Assembly: GCA_039105265.1 (NCBI GenBank)
Contig: JAPFFF010000030.1
Location: 620,001-684,000, forward strand
Length of the DNA stretch: 64,000 nt
Source: Tritrichomonas musculus
Taxonomy: Eukaryota; Parabasalia; Tritrichomonadida; Tritrichomonadidae
Direction of reading: 5' to 3'
Below are positions 8,533-17,600 of the stretch, one piece after another. Position numbers and translations under genes: made by a program. The notes under the pieces are model-generated. The model searched no databases, was not told the origin of the DNA, and worked only from the letters and a program-made list of their open reading frames with translations. The stretch's first letter is position 1. The number at the start of each line of letters is the position of its first letter.

Positions 8533-10509
8533 ATGATAGCTGTACCATCAAGTGCACTCTGTAAAGTTGTATATTTTGATGAACTAGAAAGAAACAAAGT
8601 ACGTCATAGGTATATCAAGTTCAGGAGCAAAGGTCACTACTATATCAAATGTGATGAAACATTGTACAACCAAAATGGAGTCCTGTGCGTATGCGGAATG
8701 AAACCTGTTAGATCTGATCACTTCAAAAATTGGCTCAAAGACAATACTCACGTTTGCTTCCCCGGAATTCCATGTTCTCAAACCTCAATTGATAACAGTT
8801 TCAAACTTTATTCCAATCCAGAAGGTGATATCCAGATAACTGCAGCAATCCTCTACAATGAACTAGCTATTCTTACAGGGAAACTTAATCTTTCTTTAAA
8901 TGTACTAACATCTCAAGAATTTTACAAATTAGCTTGTAAATTCATTGCATTAGGTTTATGCCAATACTCAGTGAAAGGATCTCATTCTCATTCTATGCTA
9001 TTGTTCAGACCAATTAGTAGAGATACATTAAAACAAACAATGGTAGATCTGGCGTATAAAAAACACCAAGAAGTACTTGGTTGTTTCTCCGATCAGCCAT
9101 ACAATTGCCTGGCTCTTGATGCAGGAACGACCTTTAATGTACAATACTTACATTTTGTCCTCGAAAATACCTTAGCAGGACTTCCACCATATCCTTGCAG
9201 ATCGGACATACTTTTAGGCTCCAAAGCAACTCATTACGTTCCAGTTATTCGTAAAGGATTATATTTTTTATCAGTTGCCAAAGTTAAGATTGGGTCAATC
9301 GTCATCGACGGGAACACGGCACAATTAAAAGCATTTAACCCAAAGTGGAAACGTTCCATATATCACAGTACCACTTTAGATAATCCAAAACAAATCATTA
9401 TTATTCCATGCCTATGTCACCGATGTCATAACGCCTACAAATATCAAGCAGAACACAACGGCGAGATTCTCACAATTGTTTCAAAACTACATACAATAGC
9501 ATCTCAATATAATCAGGAAAAAAATCTCAAAGATCCAATTTGCCCTACTCATTGCGAAACACGATGGGCCTACGATTTTTATATAGTGTCTTTTATTATA
9601 AATAACATTGAAAAAGTTAAAGAGATTCTTCCTGATGAAGATATACCAATTGAAAAATTTTCATATCTAAGAGATGTTTTATGCATATTCAAATCATTAA
9701 TACTCACTTTTGAGTCTTCACACACAAAGTTTTCAACAGCCTTCACTTATTTAGAAAGAGGTATAAATGGATTATATCAGTTACACTACAAGCATCAAAA
9801 TCCTTATGCTTACTATTTAGCACAATCGCTTGAAAAATATACTCTTAAATCATCTGATGGTGGCTTGTGGTCCTTGGCTTATTCATTAACACCAAATGGA
9901 CGAGCTGATTTCCGAAAAAGAAACATTCAAGGGTTCCAAATTGAAGATAAAAATTGGCTTCAATATTTTAGTATTACAGAGAATTCTTTAGGCGATGATG
10001 ATGCATTTGATAATTTGCCTGAAAATGAAGATGTAGTCATAGAAGTACATGAACCTTCAGTTGACACAGAATTTGAAAATGAATCTGAGCCTGAAGAAGA
10101 TGAATCGGACTTACAAGATGATGATGAGTATTTTGTTCATTTAAATACGAACTTCACAGACCATTTACAAGCAGCAAAAAATAAATTAAAAGAGCTTTTA
10201 ATGCTAAGAGGTATTTCTGAAAAAGATGCAGATGAATTAATTACCGATTATAATGCATACATTGAATCAAGTATAGAAATTTTCAGTTCATTGAAAACTT
10301 CTAAGAACGATTATTCTTGGATACAAATCAGAAACACATTTCAAGCTTGGAAAGATATGGGTGACATAGCTATAAGATTATTGTGCTCATCATTGTCTGA
10401 AGCAAGTTGCGAGCGTACAATCAAAAGACAACGATATGTATTAGATTCTAAAAGACTTAGGAGCACACAACAGTTATTAGACGCAAGAATGATTCTTAAT
10501 TCAATTTGA
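8533..10509 (+). CDS. hAT transposase
   Basis: 658 residues, no internal stop. The N-terminus has a BED-like cysteine/histidine cluster (C52, C54, H63, H73, C75) that probably binds the transposon ends. The RNase H-like core shows LALDAGTT (D196), IVIDGNTA (D259) and then CLCHRCHNAY (about 293-302), the C-H-N block placed after the second catalytic Asp in hAT enzymes, followed by THCETRW. An acidic low-complexity insert spans about 490-535. The C-terminus has the family's dimerisation signature LLCSSLSEASCERTIKRQRY with the final catalytic Glu expected in SEASCER. The frame lacks introns. The family cuts and pastes its own DNA, making 8-bp duplications, as seen here. Confidence 0.92.
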   Translation: MIAVPSSALCKVVYFDELERNKVRHRYIKFRSKGHYYIKCDETLYNQNGVLCVCGMKPVRSDHFKNWLKDNTHVCFPGIPCSQTSIDNSFKLYSNPEGDIQITAAILYNELAILTGKLNLSLNVLTSQEFYKLACKFIALGLCQYSVKGSHSHSMLLFRPISRDTLKQTMVDLAYKKHQEVLGCFSDQPYNCLALDAGTTFNVQYLHFVLENTLAGLPPYPCRSDILLGSKATHYVPVIRKGLYFLSVAKVKIGSIVIDGNTAQLKAFNPKWKRSIYHSTTLDNPKQIIIIPCLCHRCHNAYKYQAEHNGEILTIVSKLHTIASQYNQEKNLKDPICPTHCETRWAYDFYIVSFIINNIEKVKEILPDEDIPIEKFSYLRDVLCIFKSLILTFESSHTKFSTAFTYLERGINGLYQLHYKHQNPYAYYLAQSLEKYTLKSSDGGLWSLAYSLTPNGRADFRKRNIQGFQIEDKNWLQYFSITENSLGDDDAFDNLPENEDVVIEVHEPSVDTEFENESEPEEDESDLQDDDEYFVHLNTNFTDHLQAAKNKLKELLMLRGISEKDADELITDYNAYIESSIEIFSSLKTSKNDYSWIQIRNTFQAWKDMGDIAIRLLCSSLSEASCERTIKRQRYVLDSKRLRSTQQLLDARMILNSI

Positions 10510-11964
10510 AATTGTAAAATTTTATATTGAAATCAGGGATTTAATATGTATTATTATACCAAAAGGTCTTATTTATGAATTTTGTTACTATTCTTTTTAT
10601 ATTTTTCATAACATTTTGCAATTTCGATAATCTTGTAATCATATATTATATAATCATTATTAATAAAAAATGATTTTAATCAACTAATCTTGTTTATATT
10701 TTTCTTTCTTATTTGTTAATGATCCTATTTTTTAAAATTGCAATTCTTTTAGTCATGTTGATTAATCATGAAAATCTGACAGAAACCGTTTATTTTCATG
10801 CTTTCGTATATTTTTGATGATTTTGATCTCAAAATTGAAAATATTAATAAACTCAATACACATTAATATTATGCCATTGTTTGCTAATATAATTATAAAA
10901 ATAAAATCAATTTTTAGCTAATTTTCAAGAAAATAATATGATGAAATTGAATTTTTAAATTATATTATTTTGAATCAAAAACCAAATAATATGATTATTA
11001 TATGTAAAAACAATGGTTTTAAAAGCCAATTTTCATATAAAAATCTTTACAAATCAATTTTTTTTTGAGTTTTTTCAATTTTGTATTTTTTTTAAAGCTC
11101 CAATAAGATTTTTTTTCAAATTTAAGATCATTTGATACCCAAATTATTTTATATAACATCAAATACAACCAGATATCATATCATGTTTGTATTAACTAGG
11201 AATAAAATTTGCAAATTAAATGTAATTACATTTAATTTGAAAAATCAATTAACTCTTCAATTGAGGGGTTTCATTTCATGAAATTAATTATATATTTCAT
11301 GGTTTTTAGAAACAAATATTAAAATTTAACAATTCGATATCATCATATTTTTTTCTTGAAAATTATCTAAAAATTGATTTTGTTTTAATTATTATTTTAA
11401 TAAGTTCATGTATAATCTTGCTATGTATTAAGTTTATTAATATTTTTAATATTGAACTCAAAATAATCTAAAATGAAATAAACGGTTTCTGTCAGATTTT
11501 CCTAAACTTCAACATTAGTATATTTTAATTTTAATTAAAATGTGAATTACATTTAAAAACCAAAAGCAACTTTTTATATTTAAGTTAAAAAAATTAAAAT
11601 ATATTATAATAAAATAAAAAAAAAGAGTTTTCAAAAATTCGAACATTTAACTCATTTGAATAACATTTTTTAACCATTGAAATACAAAATTTTTAAATAA
11701 TTGAAAAAATTTTTATTTATAAAATAATTAATAAATGCTTAAGTTCTTCTTTTTATTTTTAAATTAAAGAGATTTTATTAAAAAGAATTATAAATAATTA
11801 TAAATAATAATTAAATTTATTAATTTTTTTATAGTTGGGGGAAAAAATAGTTAACTCGAAAAAATGCCAATTTATAACGAACAATTTTTTGAATAGGTAT
11901 TCAAAAAGTGAAATGGGCGAAAACCCTAACGTATTGGGATAATTTTAGCCCATTTCGCATGATT
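10510..11964. other. hAT 3' non-coding region
   Basis: AT-rich, no gene. Holds the foldback repeat 10771-11500 and the right hAT end. Beyond 11500 nothing else is recognisable until the subterminal motif near 11900-11964. Confidence 0.7.
10771..11500. repeat. Foldback (long inverted repeat) element inside the hAT transposon
   Basis: The outer ends AAAATCTGACAGAAACCG (10771 onward) and its reverse complement (ending 11500) match for about 25 bp. Similarity continues inward in diverged form: AAATCAATTTTTAG near 10905 recurs inverted near 11365. It is therefore a roughly 365-bp-armed foldback structure. No target duplication is clear, so it could be a MITE or a local inverted duplication. Confidence 0.7.
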
Positions 11965-12059
11965 AAAACAAAGGAACTCATCGAACAGATGAGACAAAAA
12001 TATAATATCAATACACCTCAACTTTTTGTTGGCGCTCAACAACAAATTGTATTAGAATA
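11965..12059 (+). pseudogene. 3' remainder of the P1b 152-aa gene beyond the hAT insertion
   Basis: Begins with the second copy of AAAACAAA, then the KELIEQMRQKYNI segment conserved in the P1a and P2 copies; ends at the stop 12057-12059, just before the convergent ATPase gene. Confidence 0.8.
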
Positions 12060-12062
12060 AAG

Positions 12063-13007
12063 TTAATGAATTTCAATTGTATTTGTTCTCGTATTGACTA
12101 ACACGAATTGATGACCTGATAAGTCTTTATATTTTTGCCATAAATGTTCAAACTCAATTGGCATTGGAACTTGATGATATACATAACTTAGCTTTTGCCT
12201 TGAATAACCACTGAAGATAAAGAATGATGTTGCATTATTCTTGTATTCAGTTTTGATTGCTTTGAAGAACTGAATATTAATGTAAACGATTGAATGTTTA
12301 TGTCTGAGCTGTGAAACATAATTTGTAAAGTAATCAGTCTTTAAAATTAATGAACGGCTCGCATCTTCACAAAGAATGATTGTGTTTAATGGTTCATTTG
12401 GTTGACCTAGCTTATTGATATGAAGAAACTCAAACATATCATTTAACTTCTTTTCATTTTGCTTCGCAAAAGGTGACTCCGTCCCTTCGATTACTATTTT
12501 TGGAGTCGAACAATACTTGTCATATAGCTCTTTATATAAATCAAGTTGTTTAAGATATTCTTCAGCGTTTGAATCACCAATGACTTTGATCGGAAGTTGT
12601 ATCAATTCACGTTGAGCAATAAATGTTGCATCATTGATTGTACCGCTCTTAGATATATAAACGATTAAATGAAAGCCAGCGTTCTTTAATCTTGACATTT
12701 GAATGATATCTCTTAAAACGACATGGCTCTTTCCTCTTCCTTGATTTCCGACGAGTATGTTCAATGAATTGTATTGTGCATAGATGCCGTTCGCGATCGG
12801 TCTGATTGATTCATTCTTTATTTTTGATTCATTGCGTTGATAAGCTTTGTTCATCTCATCATCAATATTAAATGTCTTTTCATTAACTGTTGGTCTGAAT
12901 GATTCATATTCGAATGCAAAGCTCATTTGGTCATCATCATAATCAGAGCCACTAGAGAATAAAACCTCATTATAATTAAAGTGCGTCGGTTTCATGAAAC
13001 GTTTCAT
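12063..13007 (-). CDS. Packaging ATPase, HerA/FtsK type (P1b copy)
   Basis: 314 residues. P-loop GNQGRGKS at about residue 87-94; Walker B-like LNTIILCEDA about 207-216; SQLRHKHSIVYINIQFF follows. It is longer than the P1a and P2 copies because of a 10-residue in-frame insertion (GTESPFAKQN, about 174-183) encoded by a GC-rich double-hairpin module at 12456-12487. The same peptide is inserted in another P1b gene (14147-14584). The insertion lies in a loop before a variable helix, so it may be tolerated. Start chosen by alignment with the other copies (MKRFMKPTHFNYNE). Confidence 0.87.
   Translation of the reverse strand: MKRFMKPTHFNYNEVLFSSGSDYDDDQMSFAFEYESFRPTVNEKTFNIDDEMNKAYQRNESKIKNESIRPIANGIYAQYNSLNILVGNQGRGKSHVVLRDIIQMSRLKNAGFHLIVYISKSGTINDATFIAQRELIQLPIKVIGDSNAEEYLKQLDLYKELYDKYCSTPKIVIEGTESPFAKQNEKKLNDMFEFLHINKLGQPNEPLNTIILCEDASRSLILKTDYFTNYVSQLRHKHSIVYINIQFFKAIKTEYKNNATSFFIFSGYSRQKLSYVYHQVPMPIEFEHLWQKYKDLSGHQFVLVNTRTNTIEIH
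12456..12487. repeat. GC-rich double-hairpin module inside the ATPase gene
   Basis: TTTTGCTTCGCAAAA (12457-12471), a perfect 6-bp-stem hairpin, followed by GGTGACTCCGTCCC, a near-palindrome. It adds exactly 30 bases in frame relative to the P1a and P2 genes. A twin lies at 14177-14208 and a variant at 38131-38162. Confidence 0.85.
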
Positions 13008-13033
13008 TTCTTTTAGTTTTCGTTAAAGCTCAG

Positions 13034-13165
13034 TCATGAATACATTTTTGTTCTTATCTCTTCACTGAGTTCTGGTTCTTTGTCTGGCATCATTAAAGAT
13101 ACTTCAACAATCTTCACTAAAAATAAACCTGTCAGTAATGAAACAACTAATATTTCATATATCAT
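13034..13165 (-). CDS. Small single-pass membrane protein, 43 aa
   Basis: Short gene starting MIYEILVVSLLTGLFLVKIV: a hydrophobic segment spans residues 2-20, then a charged tail (MPDKEPELSEEIRTKMYS). It lies between the ATPase and the 191-aa protein. The P2 copy (from 53022) is interrupted by element C and a remnant is seen in P1a. Conservation of position and sequence supports a real gene. A short hydrophobic peptide beside morphogenesis genes could be a virion membrane or entry factor; this is inference. Confidence 0.65.
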   Translation of the reverse strand: MIYEILVVSLLTGLFLVKIVEVSLMMPDKEPELSEEIRTKMYS

Positions 13166-13175
13166 TTATTAGTCT

Positions 13176-13751
13176 TTAAATACATGTTTTTAATGAAATG
13201 TTGTGTCTAATGAGTTCTGTATAAATGCTATTGTATTTGTATTTCAAGTCATTTGATTCATTATTTTTGTACACCAATATCCTATCAATTAAAAGATATT
13301 TGGAACGAGAAACACAACCATTACACGCACAATCATCATTGACAATCAATTCAACTTTATCAGCTTGTGTTAGTAATTTGATGAGTTCCATTAATGTATT
13401 TGAATGACAAATCAATAAATCATTGACTTTTATCGGATTTGTTTCATAGATTGATAACAATATCTCAAGAAATTTGTTTTTGGTTTCAAGTTCTGTTATA
13501 TCAGCACCTATATCACTTATACCCCTTTCTAGTGAAACGCTGTTTGTTGGAAGCGGTGATTGATATACTCCATTCATCTGAGGTATAGTAAAATTTGTGG
13601 CTTGAGATGATTGTGGTAATGGTTGAACTGATGGATATTCAACTGGTTGTGGTTGCTTTGGTTTGATGTTTATATTAATACTGGTTGATTGTTCCTGCTT
13701 AACTGATGCATCGTTTTCGCTGGAAAGAATACGAGCACGATTTAAACTCAT
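13176..13751 (-). CDS. Polinton-family 191-aa protein (P1b copy)
   Basis: Close copy of 5033-5608 and 52436-53011, with the same Gln/Pro-rich N-terminal half, helical C-terminal half and cysteine cluster (DDCACNGCVSRSKY). Preceded by a TTATTTTTG-type box about 7 bases before the ATG. Its stop lies 11 bases from the start of the 43-aa membrane-protein gene, so the two may be transcribed together. Confidence 0.7.
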   Translation of the reverse strand: MSLNRARILSSENDASVKQEQSTSININIKPKQPQPVEYPSVQPLPQSSQATNFTIPQMNGVYQSPLPTNSVSLERGISDIGADITELETKNKFLEILLSIYETNPIKVNDLLICHSNTLMELIKLLTQADKVELIVNDDCACNGCVSRSKYLLIDRILVYKNNESNDLKYKYNSIYTELIRHNISLKTCI

Positions 13752-13803
13752 TTAAACAAAAATAAAACAACATTAATGATGAGCCATTCATTCAATGATT
13801 CAT

Positions 13804-14049
13804 TTATAAAGTCATTTGTTCAGCTGATTTAATACGTTCATCAATGGTTCTTAATTGTATCTTAATTGATTCAATATCATTAAATAGCTGTTTATATATC
13901 GACAGTATGTGAATCATCTTATCAAAAGTTCCGTTTAATGCGTCATCTTCAGAATTCATACATTTATCAAATATCTTATCCTTTACCCTTCTAAACTGAG
14001 CGTGTAAAGATGATGTATCGCAACTCAAACCATTAATAGCACTATTCAT
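13804..14049 (-). CDS. Small coiled-coil protein, 81 aa (P1b copy)
   Basis: Same family and position as 5663-5908. Invariant MNSAINGLSCDTSSLHAQFR start, acidic middle and heptad-like tail. The box CAAAAATAA at 14056-14064 (TTATTTTTG on the coding strand) is 7 bases upstream. Confidence 0.65.
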   Translation of the reverse strand: MNSAINGLSCDTSSLHAQFRRVKDKIFDKCMNSEDDALNGTFDKMIHILSIYKQLFNDIESIKIQLRTIDERIKSAEQMTL

Positions 14050-14055
14050 TTAAAC

Positions 14056-14064
14056 CAAAAATAA
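14056..14064 (-). promoter_or_regulatory. TTATTTTTG box upstream of the 81-aa gene
   Basis: TTATTTTTG on the coding strand, followed by GTTTAA and the ATG. The same arrangement occurs in P1a (5916-5924) and P2 (52120-52128). Confidence 0.5.
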
Positions 14065-14146
14065 AACTTCAAAATGATTTTTGATGACTGATACCTAAAA
14101 TATAAGTCATTTATTTGATTTCAATTGAAGGTTAAAATTACCCCTT

Positions 14147-14584
14147 TTAATAGCTCTTTTTATTATCATTGTCATCATTTTGCTTCGCAAAAGGGGACTC
14201 TGTCCCTTCATTGTCATGCGTCTGTTGCCTTTTGAATGTGAGAATCCTGTTAATCATGTATGATGTTATATTTATATTTAAATGCTTTTGAATCAATTGT
14301 TTTGCAAATGATGCTTGTTTATGTTGTGGTAGTTTCATTATTTCTTTCATTCGTTCATCATCAAGGAACTGTATAACTAATTCACGGTCATGAGCGTTCA
14401 AGAACTTTGATGAATTGAATAAAGCTCGTTTTGGTTTATCATCTTTTATTTGATTCTCTTCATCTGATGAATCATTATTGTCATTGTCAAATGAACCTTC
14501 ATTATCATCTGATTTAGCAATTAATATTGTTAACAAATGATGTATTTCTTCAACATGCTTCATTATCTCTATTAATTCTGTCAT
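14147..14584 (-). CDS. Acidic helical protein, about 145 aa (P1b copy)
   Basis: Family of 5948-6454 and 51747-52097. The longer frame to 14641 is less likely because copies align from MTELIEIMKHVEEIHHLL. The conserved FNSSKFLNAHDRELVIQFLDD domain is present. Near the C-terminus it carries GTESPFAKQN, the same in-frame hairpin-module peptide as the P1b ATPase (module at 14177-14208). Divergent from the polymerase gene. Confidence 0.62.
   Translation of the reverse strand: MTELIEIMKHVEEIHHLLTILIAKSDDNEGSFDNDNNDSSDEENQIKDDKPKRALFNSSKFLNAHDRELVIQFLDDERMKEIMKLPQHKQASFAKQLIQKHLNINITSYMINRILTFKRQQTHDNEGTESPFAKQNDDNDNKKSY
14177..14208. repeat. GC-rich double-hairpin module in the acidic-protein gene
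   Basis: TTTTGCTTCGCAAAA at 14178-14192 followed by GGGACTCTGTCCC (14194-14206), each a perfect short-stem hairpin. Near-identical to 12456-12487 and read in the same frame in an unrelated gene. Confidence 0.85.
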
Positions 14585-14675
14585 TTCAATGAAATAAAAA
14601 ACCTGAATTATTTTTTTATTTTTTGATTTAACATTTTTCAAATTTCAAATAAATTGATTTTTTAATAATATCTAA

Positions 14676-17600
14676 ATGTCATTTGAATTTGATAATGAAC
14701 ATTATAAATATCTTGCTAATTTAATTAAAAAGCTTAACAATGAACTTCAAATAAACCCGCCATTAAGAACATCATATAATAAATCATTTCAAAGACCTCA
14801 ACCTATTTACAAATCAAGGATAACTGATTATCTTAATGCATATCAATTCAAAGAGCATGAAGGAACAACCATCAATGATGAAACTATAACTGCATTCATC
14901 AATAGAATGAAGAAACAACCAGAAGAAGAGGAGGAGGAAGAGGAACAATTTGAAGAAGAAGAACAAGATGATGAACAACAACTAAAACAAAAACAAATCG
15001 AGGTCAGTATTAAAATAGCTCATGATGCACTAAACAAAGCCCTTCAATTAATCAAATCTGATAATATATTATTAAGACCATTACCGCCAAAGACAAACAA
15101 ACAGCCTCAACGATATGAAGACATCAGATTTAACAATGAAAATGCTGAATTAATTGAATATCTCAAAAAGTTTGGCTATAAAGGTGTTCATTCAAAACAT
15201 GATTCATATTTCATAATCAATCAACCTGAGAACTTTGATGAAGCAGTTGAAGCCTGCAGTCATTTTATTGATCAGTTCCCAAATGATAGTGAAAAGGTTG
15301 AACGATTAGATGAAGACAGTAAAGAACCGATTAAAATATATTACAAAAACGGAGTTTCATTATTTGAAGACATCAATGAATATTTAACTGAGACAGTATT
15401 TAAACAAGAAGTGAAACCGTTCAAAATATATTTTCAATTGACAGGCATATTTGAGATACCGCCGAAGAATGAAAACGAAAGGTACACGTATGAGGCAAGT
15501 GATATCAAATTGAAAAACTATAAATCATCAATTCCAATAATAGTCAGAGAGAGTAAAGATGTTGACAAAGTTAAACTGTATATTGAATCAAAGATTCATG
15601 AATATGAAACTACAGCTTCAAACATCAAATTATGTATCGTTTGGTCAGTATCGTTTACAATCTCACGAGTCGTTAAGATAACAGGTAAGATTGATGAGGT
15701 CTCAGAATTGTTTGGCAAAAATAAATATATCATTATTGATAACGTTGATGATTGTTTGTGTTGGTATCGTTTCCTTGCTTGCTGTTTGAATAAACAACTT
15801 ATTGAAACACGAACATTTAAAATCTCCAACAGAACCGCAGCAGCAAAGAAAATATTATGTGAAGACCACGGAATAACTTATTCAACTAAACCTACAAAAG
15901 CAGCAAATCAATTAATAAACTCATTCAAAGGTATCACGATTGAAGAAATGAAAGAATCAGCGAAGAAGCATAACATTAATGTCAACATTTATGAATATGA
16001 CAAAGAGAAACATATTTATGATTTACAAGACCAATGGCATAACGTCGATGATGAAACAAAAACGTTTTCAGCTCTCTTGTATTCAAAGGATAAGATACTT
16101 CACATCATGTACATCATCAATGCTGAAGCATTAACAAATATTCATATATGCCCTCATTGTGGTTCATATATTCACAAAGGACATGAACATATGGATAGAT
16201 TCAACAACCATGTCAAGAAATGTGAGAAGCTAGGATGTAAATTCAAAAAGGATTTCATACCTTCACGAGAAGCTTTACCGTACTGCCCGTACATCTTAAA
16301 CAATCCTGTTTATTTGTATTGTCTTTCATACGGTTTATCATGGAAGCCAACAAAGCATTATATCACTTATGATTTTGAAACAATGGAGCAAAAGATTGAA
16401 AAGAAAGTCAGTGATAAATCAGTTATCAATTCTCGATTGATTCCTTTGAGTGTTTCATCATGTGTGAAACTTGATAAAGGTTTGATAACAAAGAACTTTG
16501 ATATACGAACAAATGAATTCATTGCCAAATGGATTGACTGGTTATTTGTTGCTGGCTGTGATGTGTATGTTGATAAATTGAATCATTTGAAGAGCTTTAT
16601 TAAAGATAAATCGGAAGAAGAACTCAATAAAATAGATACATCATTGAAAACAATAACAGTGTTCGGTTTTAATTCATCACGATTTGATTCAAACTTATTC
16701 AAAGAGCAATTGATTAAAAATCATTGGTCAATCGATAGCGGAATGATTGGAACTGCTACATCACTGAAACAATTCATATTGAAATCATCAAAGTATCCTA
16801 TTCGATTACGATTCATTGACGCACAAGCATTTGTTGCCGGAGGTACGCTCAAACAGTTTGGAATCGATTTTGGTGGTATATCTAACAGTTCGAAAGGTGT
16901 ATTTCCTTATGAAGCAATCAACAGTGATAATTATAATGAAGTGTTATCAAAGAGTGAACCGTTCAAATATGAAGACTTCTATAGCTATCTCAATCAAAAG
17001 AACCCATTAACAAAAGCTGATTATGAGGAGTATTTGATAGATTCAAAGAGGTTTGCAACTCGTTGGGATTATTTGTTATCATACAATGACAATGATGTTG
17101 AGATGATGATTAAACCGATTGACAACCTTATTCAAATGAATGCTGAATATAAAGTTGATTTGATTAGTAATCTTTCATTGTCAAAGAACGCTTCATGTAT
17201 CAAATATGCTCTCGCTTACAAAGATTTCAACCCGAAGAACGACTATGAAACCATAAACAAGATGAATACATTTAATCCGGTAATGAAATGGTGGTTAAAT
17301 AAATGTGATAACTATAGAAAGCAAGACATGAAACACAATCAATCCAATCAAAATCAACGTGATATATCAAAATGTGTTAATGAAAAGGATTTTGAAGCTT
17401 TCATGAAATTGTATGAATCAAATGAAACAGGTAAATGTCATTTGTGTGGTGAACACTTCACATATGAAAACAAACCAACACTAGACAGAATAGATAACAA
17501 CAAAGGACATCAGATTGATAACTGCCTACTGGCTTGTGCTGAATGTAATCGTTTGAGACAAAGAGATGATGATAAGATAACAAGAACCAAAATACAATTG

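Larger units (their letters stand above)
7916..11964. mobile_element. hAT-superfamily DNA transposon, about 4.05 kb, intact transposase frame
   Basis: Flanked by 8-bp direct repeats AAAACAAA (7908-7915, 11965-11972), the hAT target-duplication length. Ends are short imperfect inverted repeats: TAATGATGCGGAAA on the left; the right end read in reverse starts AATCATGCGAAA. Subterminal TTAGCCCAATTGGG-like stretches recur inversely near the right end. It carries one transposase gene (8533-10509). The 3' 1.45 kb is non-coding and holds a foldback element. With an unbroken frame and an exact target duplication, it looks recent and possibly still active. Confidence 0.9.
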
